In this document: piece by piece, positions 59,297-64,000 of the stretch
How positions within the stretch are numbered: the stretch's first letter is position 1
Layout: every line of letters starts with the position of its first letter
Assembly: GCA_029641185.1 (NCBI GenBank)
Contig: JAPWGK010000004.1
Location: 1,116,001 to 1,180,000 of the forward strand
Length of the DNA: 64,000 nt
Direction of reading: 5' to 3'
DNA from: Pseudofabraea citricarpa
Taxonomy: Eukaryota > Ascomycota > Leotiomycetes > Helotiales > Dermateaceae
Notes under the pieces: model-generated
Database searches by the model: none
Told to the model about the DNA's origin: nothing
The model's input: the letters and a program-made list of their open reading frames with translations, nothing else
Program-made: the position numbers and the translations under genes

Positions 59297-59950
59297 CTAT
59301 CCTTGACTAGCCGATCGATCAGTCCAAATGAAGGGGAACATTCCAGCAGCTTTCTTCTCCCATCCGGTTTCAAAGTCCAAATGATTCAACACCTCGAAAT
59401 ATTCGGCAAAAATATTGGGTTCAAGCTCCTCTTTCAACTCTTCAACCTCAGTTTTACCCACTCGGTCAGCTCTCCTGATGACCATCAGTGTGGTAATTTC
59501 AATAAAATCATCGTGATACGAAGCAGAGTAATACCCAAACATAGCAGCTAAAGGCTGAGGAAACCACGAAGATAATTCCTGATCGTCGCTGCTCATACCC
59601 CAAAAAGGCGCCACTGGTGGATCTCTATCGTCAGGCCATTCCATGTGTTCAATGTAGAGTGTGTCGGTCTTGAAATTGACGTAGACTGCTGGCTGGCCGT
59701 TCTTCTGCAAGAAAACTGGAGAATACCTCTTCAGACCTTCGGTACGGGACTCGAAACAAACTTGCAAGATTACAGGCAGTGAGGACCTAGTGCCGATTTC
59801 GTAGGGCGTATGTTCATCTGTCCAGTTGTCGTAGACAAATGCCATAACAAGTGAATCTCGTTGGGCGTCGATGAAGTCCCAAATCCGGAGTCTTATTTCT
59901 AGGGGTAGCTTGGAAAACTTGGGGAATGAGGACAGTTGATTGCTTTCCAT
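59297..59950 (-). CDS. 2EXR-domain protein
   Basis: Intronless, 217 residues from ATG 59950. The domain starts almost at once (FPKFSKLPLEIRLRIWDFID) and continues with LPVILQVCFESRTEGLKRY and AVYVNFKTDTLYIE, the usual 2EXR layout of the LPxEIRxxIW helix, a C.ESR helix and a VYVNxxxDTLYI strand. The second half is acidic and holds WFPQPLAAMFGYY and a Glu-rich helix. Function unknown. It is convergent with the larger 2EXR gene at 56338-57849; the two are not close copies, so this is family expansion rather than a recent tandem duplication. Confidence 0.82.
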   Translation of the reverse strand: MESNQLSSFPKFSKLPLEIRLRIWDFIDAQRDSLVMAFVYDNWTDEHTPYEIGTRSSLPVILQVCFESRTEGLKRYSPVFLQKNGQPAVYVNFKTDTLYIEHMEWPDDRDPPVAPFWGMSSDDQELSSWFPQPLAAMFGYYSASYHDDFIEITTLMVIRRADRVGKTEVEELKEELEPNIFAEYFEVLNHLDFETGWEKKAAGMFPFIWTDRSASQG

Positions 59951-60804
59951 GGTCGTTTGTGGATGAAGAGATGATTGACACCTCTAGAGACTTTGGTTGT
60001 TGGTTGGTGCGCGCTCCAGGGCGGAGATGATGGTGGCAGAGAATGTGTGAAGAGGATAGTGTTTTTATCAGCCGCAGCGCGGCTATTTGTAGCTGTCGAG
60101 CTTCGGATCAATCAATATAGCGTTTGAGTTAGCTAAGTGCCAGCTCGCTTATTCGCAGCGCTACAACTGACTCATACCGAGGTTGCGCTCAAAAAGGATA
60201 GAAATTATCGCCGCCCAATCATGATGATTCATATTAGTTTTGAATGTGACTTCTATCAAGCCATTTATATCATCTGCTAAAGACAATGCTCACGATTGAA
60301 CCTTGGTTATGAAGTTAAGCGAGCTTCACTCTTTTACTCCAGATCTTGAGGAGGCTTTTAAAGTGACAGGGACAGCATGATACCGTCCTAAGTATTCTTT
60401 AACCTTCTACCAAAAAGTAGTTTCTTCTACCTACACACGACTGCTATAGTACCTCTCAATTTCTATGTCTTTCATTCCTCTGTACAATACTATATTTCTA
60501 TATGACTCTCATAGGCTTCGGCGACAACTCTACCAACCGCTTCTTCGTCACCGACTACTGGCCTCTAGCGGGTCTATAAAACATCTGACATATAGGCACC
60601 TACCGAGGGATATCATCTGTTCTTTCTTTTAAGAATTTATTATTGGGGGAGGATTGTAGCTACATGGTTACAGGCCACACGTAAGCTTAAAATGCTTTCT
60701 AAGGCTATGCTATACAGTATACCCTCCAGGAGCTCTTAGGTAGTCAGTCTGGAACTAAACCCTCCTAGATAACAATAAATATCATCATTATCATCATCAG
60801 CAAG
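59951..60804. other. Intergenic
   Basis: Promoter side of the small 2EXR gene and 3' side of the P450 gene. No ORF or repeat of note apart from ATCATC units near 60780. Confidence 0.4.
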
Positions 60805-62572
60805 CTAAATACCAACAACACGAATCCGAATCCCTTCACTGCCCTCTTTAGGACGCGGAAAGAAGCCATCTGCCCTCATCTCCACATCCCCTATATCCGT
60901 ATCAAACAATTCCAGCAGTCCCGAATCACCTTGCTCTGCAACGACATGGTGCTTCCCACCCTCTGCGAAGCTGCCCCCAAAGGTCCCAAACAAAGTCCCA
61001 AGAGCAATATACAGCTCGGTCCACGCGAGGTTGATACCCAGACAACCTCTGGATCCCTTGGAGAAGGAAGTGAGGAACTTGTCACACTCCTTGCCCTGGC
61101 TTCCTATCCACCTCTCAGGCACGAATCTCTTCGAGTCCGGGAAAATCGTCTCGTCGTGGTGGATGTGGACCGTCGTCATGCTGACCGAAGTGCCTTTCGG
61201 AATGACGTACTCCCCATATACCAGGTCGTTGTCCGGAGCGATGCGTGGAATCCTGCCCGAAACACCATACGAGAGACGGAGCGATTCTTTGATCACGGCT
61301 GTGAGATAGGGTAGATGCTCGAGCGTGTTCAGTGATAGAGTACGGTCTCCCCTCGGCTCGAGCGTCTGAGCCTCTGATATCTCGCGCTTGAGAGTTCGAA
61401 GGATGGTTGGCGAAGAGAGGAGGTGGTAAGTAGCTACTGCCAGGGTCCAGGCAACCGTATCGGTGCCTGCGGCGATGACCACAATGCCTTCCTCCGCCAT
61501 GCGGGTAGTTTCTTTCTCCGACTCCGGAAGTGAACTGTTGAGAAGTTCGTGAAACATAGTGCGGTGGTCTTCCTTGATCTTCGGCTGGGTTCTTATTTCG
61601 GCGATCTTGGCTGTCATATTCTGTACAGATTCGATTAATATCTACGAGGGAACAATGGGAAGGACACCAAGACTTACCTCCTGTAGAATTACGAAAGAGG
61701 CTAGTTCTGGGCCAGCTTTCTTGGCCAGATTCCGAGGTAAACTCATCATAATGGAAAGGATCCACGGGAACTGTTTCGTCACTGTAGTCATCTCACCGGC
61801 TCGGCACGAGGTCTGGTGGAATTCTGGATCAAAGCCAGGAGCTTCAACCCGATGGTCTGAGCTGCCGAAACTGAATTCGTTGACGACGTCTAAGCTCTCA
61901 TCAGTTTTTCGCTTCCAAGCAGAAAAGAAATGGACAGCAAGCGAAGAACATACCATTTGACCAAGCTGCAAAAGCACAATTCATAGGGAAAACCTCTCCC
62001 TTTCCTTTCCCGTTGGATAGTCTGCCGAGCAGAGTTGCAGTCCGTTCTCGAATGACTCCCTCGAGCTTATGCACGCTGGCCATGCTGAAAAAAGGAGCGA
62101 GCGCAGCTCTTCTCTTCCTGTGCAAGTCGTGACCCGTGGTGCCCAGCAAGCTCCTATCGAGATTATTTGAGCGAGCATGCCAGTAATCGCGGTCGCGCTT
62201 CTGGCCCGCCGTGGCATAGAGCGTATTATAAAAAGCCGGGTCGAGAATGTGGATCTCGTGCGGGTTGATCCGGATTATCGGCCCATAGGTCTTGTGCAGT
62301 GATTGCATGTGGAAGACGTACTGCCCGCGATGGATGACATCATGATAGAATTCGTACCTGGGCTTTTCTTAGAACGGAAGCTAGAGCCACTGATTTCATG
62401 ATATTGAATGGGATAAATACCAGTAGGTGAGTGCTGCAAGTTTCGGCCCGGGGATATGTGAGATGGGACTTAGAAACAACCTGTAGATGGCGAGCGAGAT
62501 GCTGTATGCGACAAAGACAACCGAGCCTGTGAAAGCAATTTGCTTGAGGGAGAACCCGAGGTTTAGATCCAT
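60805..62572 (-). CDS. Cytochrome P450 monooxygenase
   Basis: Four exons: 62572-62421, 62357-61954, 61889-61678 and 61620-60805, in frame for 527 residues. An N-terminal membrane anchor (IAFTGSVVFVAYSISLAIY) is followed by the hinge LSPISHIPGPKLAAL. The I-helix oxygen-binding motif is AAGTDTVAWTL, the ExxR motif KESLRLS, the PERF region FVPERWIG and the heme-binding loop FSKGSRGCLG with Cys449 as the iron ligand. All catalytic landmarks are present, so the enzyme should be active at the ER. Architecture resembles the fungal P450 group that acts on terpenoids or other secondary metabolites, but substrate cannot be told. A 2OG-dioxygenase gene follows in the same orientation 670 bp upstream. 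Introns are 63, 64 and 57 bp. Confidence 0.93.
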
Positions 62573-63244
62573 TGTATACAGCGAAGATTACAAGTATAGA
62601 AAACAAAAAGGAAGACGATTTGAACGAAGGAGATGGATACATTCGTAGTTGATAGACTTAAATACTTTTCCTCATCAAGCTAATGTACGTACTTACATAT
62701 TAGAGTTCCTGCTTTCAGATATAGCCCCAAGGCACGCGTGTCTGATTAATGACCTAAGCTCTGACTGCTATTGGCAGCATCTGGCAGTGAAGGACACAGA
62801 TTCGAGCTTGACATATGCCTTACGTCTGCATCGCAACTGTTTCTGGTGTTTGTTGAGTGGATCATGTGTCAGCACTTATGGAAAGCTCGAGCTCTAAGTC
62901 AGCCAATAGAAGCAAGGCGCTCGCATGTCAACCACTTGGAGTCTGACAAGTTTGCTCGCTTATCAGTTGTGCCACAACCGCTCAGCCCTTTGGCGACATG
63001 ATTACTGTGCACTTAAGAAGCAACCAAAAATGGTACACCTATCGTGAGAAGATACCTTGTATTGTTCCAATATCAACAAGTGTTCTGACTTCTACCCATG
63101 TCCATGTCCATCCTGTCTTCCGTTACCCACCATCCATCCGATCCGGCCCTCTTTTCCCATACTGTAAGCCTCCAGCAAACCCAAATGAAAGCGACATCTA
63201 ACCTCCCACATCCCACATAAAACCCGAGCCCTTCACCAACCTCT
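62573..63244. other. Intergenic, P450 promoter
   Basis: About 670 bp between the dioxygenase stop and the P450 start, same strand. No ORF with recognisable features; no clear TATA box. Confidence 0.4.
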
Positions 63245-64000
63245 CTAAACCCCTCTAGCAGAACCCCAACTCCAAATATTCAACCCAATCTTCTCACCCT
63301 TCGTAACCGGCAACCCCGCATGCCACGTCTCCTCATAACCCCTGCCACTAGGCTGCAGATTGATCCAGAAGACGGCATTTCCCTGGACGGGTTTGAAGAC
63401 CAGCTCGTCCTTGTCGCAGTCCAAGAAGGCGCACCATCTCTCATCTCGATACGACAGCTTCAATCGGGGGAACTCAGTGCCTCCGCCCTCTAGATCAGCT
63501 GACGCAGAGACGTAGACCATGAAAGTGCTGACGCGATCCTGCGACCGGCTCGCCCCGCTCCAGTCAAAGTGGTGACGGTAATGGCCTCCAGCACCGTAGC
63601 GCTGGCTTCGCAGACGCTCGATGTGGAGGTCTTTTCTCCAGCCTTGGAAAGCCCGCGCGCGCTGCTCGATACAGCGGACCACGCTATCACGCTCGAGGAG
63701 CGCCACTTCTGACGACCGGATCTCTGTGTTGATTACGGTTTCTGCGCCTGTTGAAACGGTCGACGGCTCAAAGTTCTCTTCGCTGTTTTGGTCGAAGAGT
63801 AAGAAGCCAGATCACGTGATATCTCTGATGCGCGAGTCGGCGACGGACTCACCTAATGGTAACGAGATGCGTTCTCTCTTTCTCGCTGAGGAAATCCTCG
63901 ATGTATATGACCAGTGGCTCTAGGTTTAAGATATGCGTCGAGAAAGCGTGCGAAGCGCATCGCAGGGCGAAGGATTCGGCATCTTCGGTTGCGATGAAGG
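63245..64000 (-). CDS. Prolyl 4-hydroxylase-like 2-oxoglutarate/Fe(II) dioxygenase (5'-partial)
   Basis: The gene runs off the right edge. Visible exons are 64000-63853 and 63782-63245, with a 70-bp intron that restores HLVTISEENFEP. The P4Hc double-stranded beta-helix has its iron ligands in HYRHHFDW (HxD) and in TWHAGLPVTKGEKIGLNIW, where the distal His and the 2OG-binding Lys (TKGEK) are both present. The segment RLRSQRYGAGG just before the HxD motif is also typical. The family hydroxylates proline or other substrates using 2-oxoglutarate and O2; in fungi many members are of unknown substrate and some act in biosynthetic clusters. The N-terminus (possible signal anchor) is not in the window. 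Confidence 0.88.

Overview
The window is nuclear DNA from a filamentous ascomycete (Pezizomycotina). The evidence is short 46-102 bp GT-AG introns with recognisable branch points, a Zn(II)2Cys6/fungal-specific regulator, WSC-domain and 2EXR-domain proteins, an Ecl1-type zinc protein, a secreted bicupin oxalate decarboxylase and pyrimidine-rich leaders. A leotiomycete is my guess from the gene repertoire (oxalate decarboxylase, 2EXR expansion, long intergenic spaces), but nothing in the sequence proves it. I placed 17 genes by joining exons by hand. Each complete spliced model keeps its frame from ATG to stop, except one disrupted kinase-like gene.

Layout. 1-3763 (+): the 3' part of a very large secreted protein (end of a PQQ-like beta-propeller, Ig/ASH-like domains, four WSC domains with Ser/Thr-rich linkers). 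4971-6404 (+): APH-type kinase-like protein. 6993-7266 (-): small disordered protein. 9178-10974 (+): mitochondrial DEAD-box helicase of the Mss116 type. 12564-15540 (-): five-exon Zn2Cys6 transcription factor. 17793-19342 (-): four-exon oxalate decarboxylase. 24839-29073 (-): Drs2-type phospholipid flippase, diverging from 29591-30065 (+), a CRIPT homologue. 35008-36189 (+): Ecl1-family zinc protein. 42411-44900 (-): four-RRM RNA-binding protein of the Mrn1/Nrd1 type. 48133-49939 (-): cytoplasmic asparaginyl-tRNA synthetase, diverging from 50405-53323 (+), DNA ligase I. 53960-55054 (-): a second APH-like gene with a frameshifting 26-bp insertion. 56338-57849 (+) and 59297-59950 (-): two 2EXR-domain proteins. 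60805-62572 (-): cytochrome P450. 63245-64000 (-): prolyl-4-hydroxylase-like dioxygenase running off the window.

Most genes are single-copy housekeeping genes (lipid flippase, tRNA charging, DNA replication/repair, mitochondrial RNA remodelling). They alternate with accessory genes (WSC protein, APH-like proteins, oxalate decarboxylase, 2EXR proteins, P450). I see no convincing multi-gene operating system. The nearest candidates are the P450/2OG-dioxygenase pair at the right edge and the oxalate decarboxylase with its 5.5-kb upstream space.

Four intergenic spaces are large (5.5, 4.9, 6.2 and 3.2 kb). They are rich in short tandem repeats and contain no ORF I would defend. Points for a second look: a likely GC-AG intron in the flippase gene, a stop codon apparently created by splicing, the 26-bp insertion in the APH-like gene, a 42-bp tandem repeat between two convergent genes, and an MluI box upstream of DNA ligase I.
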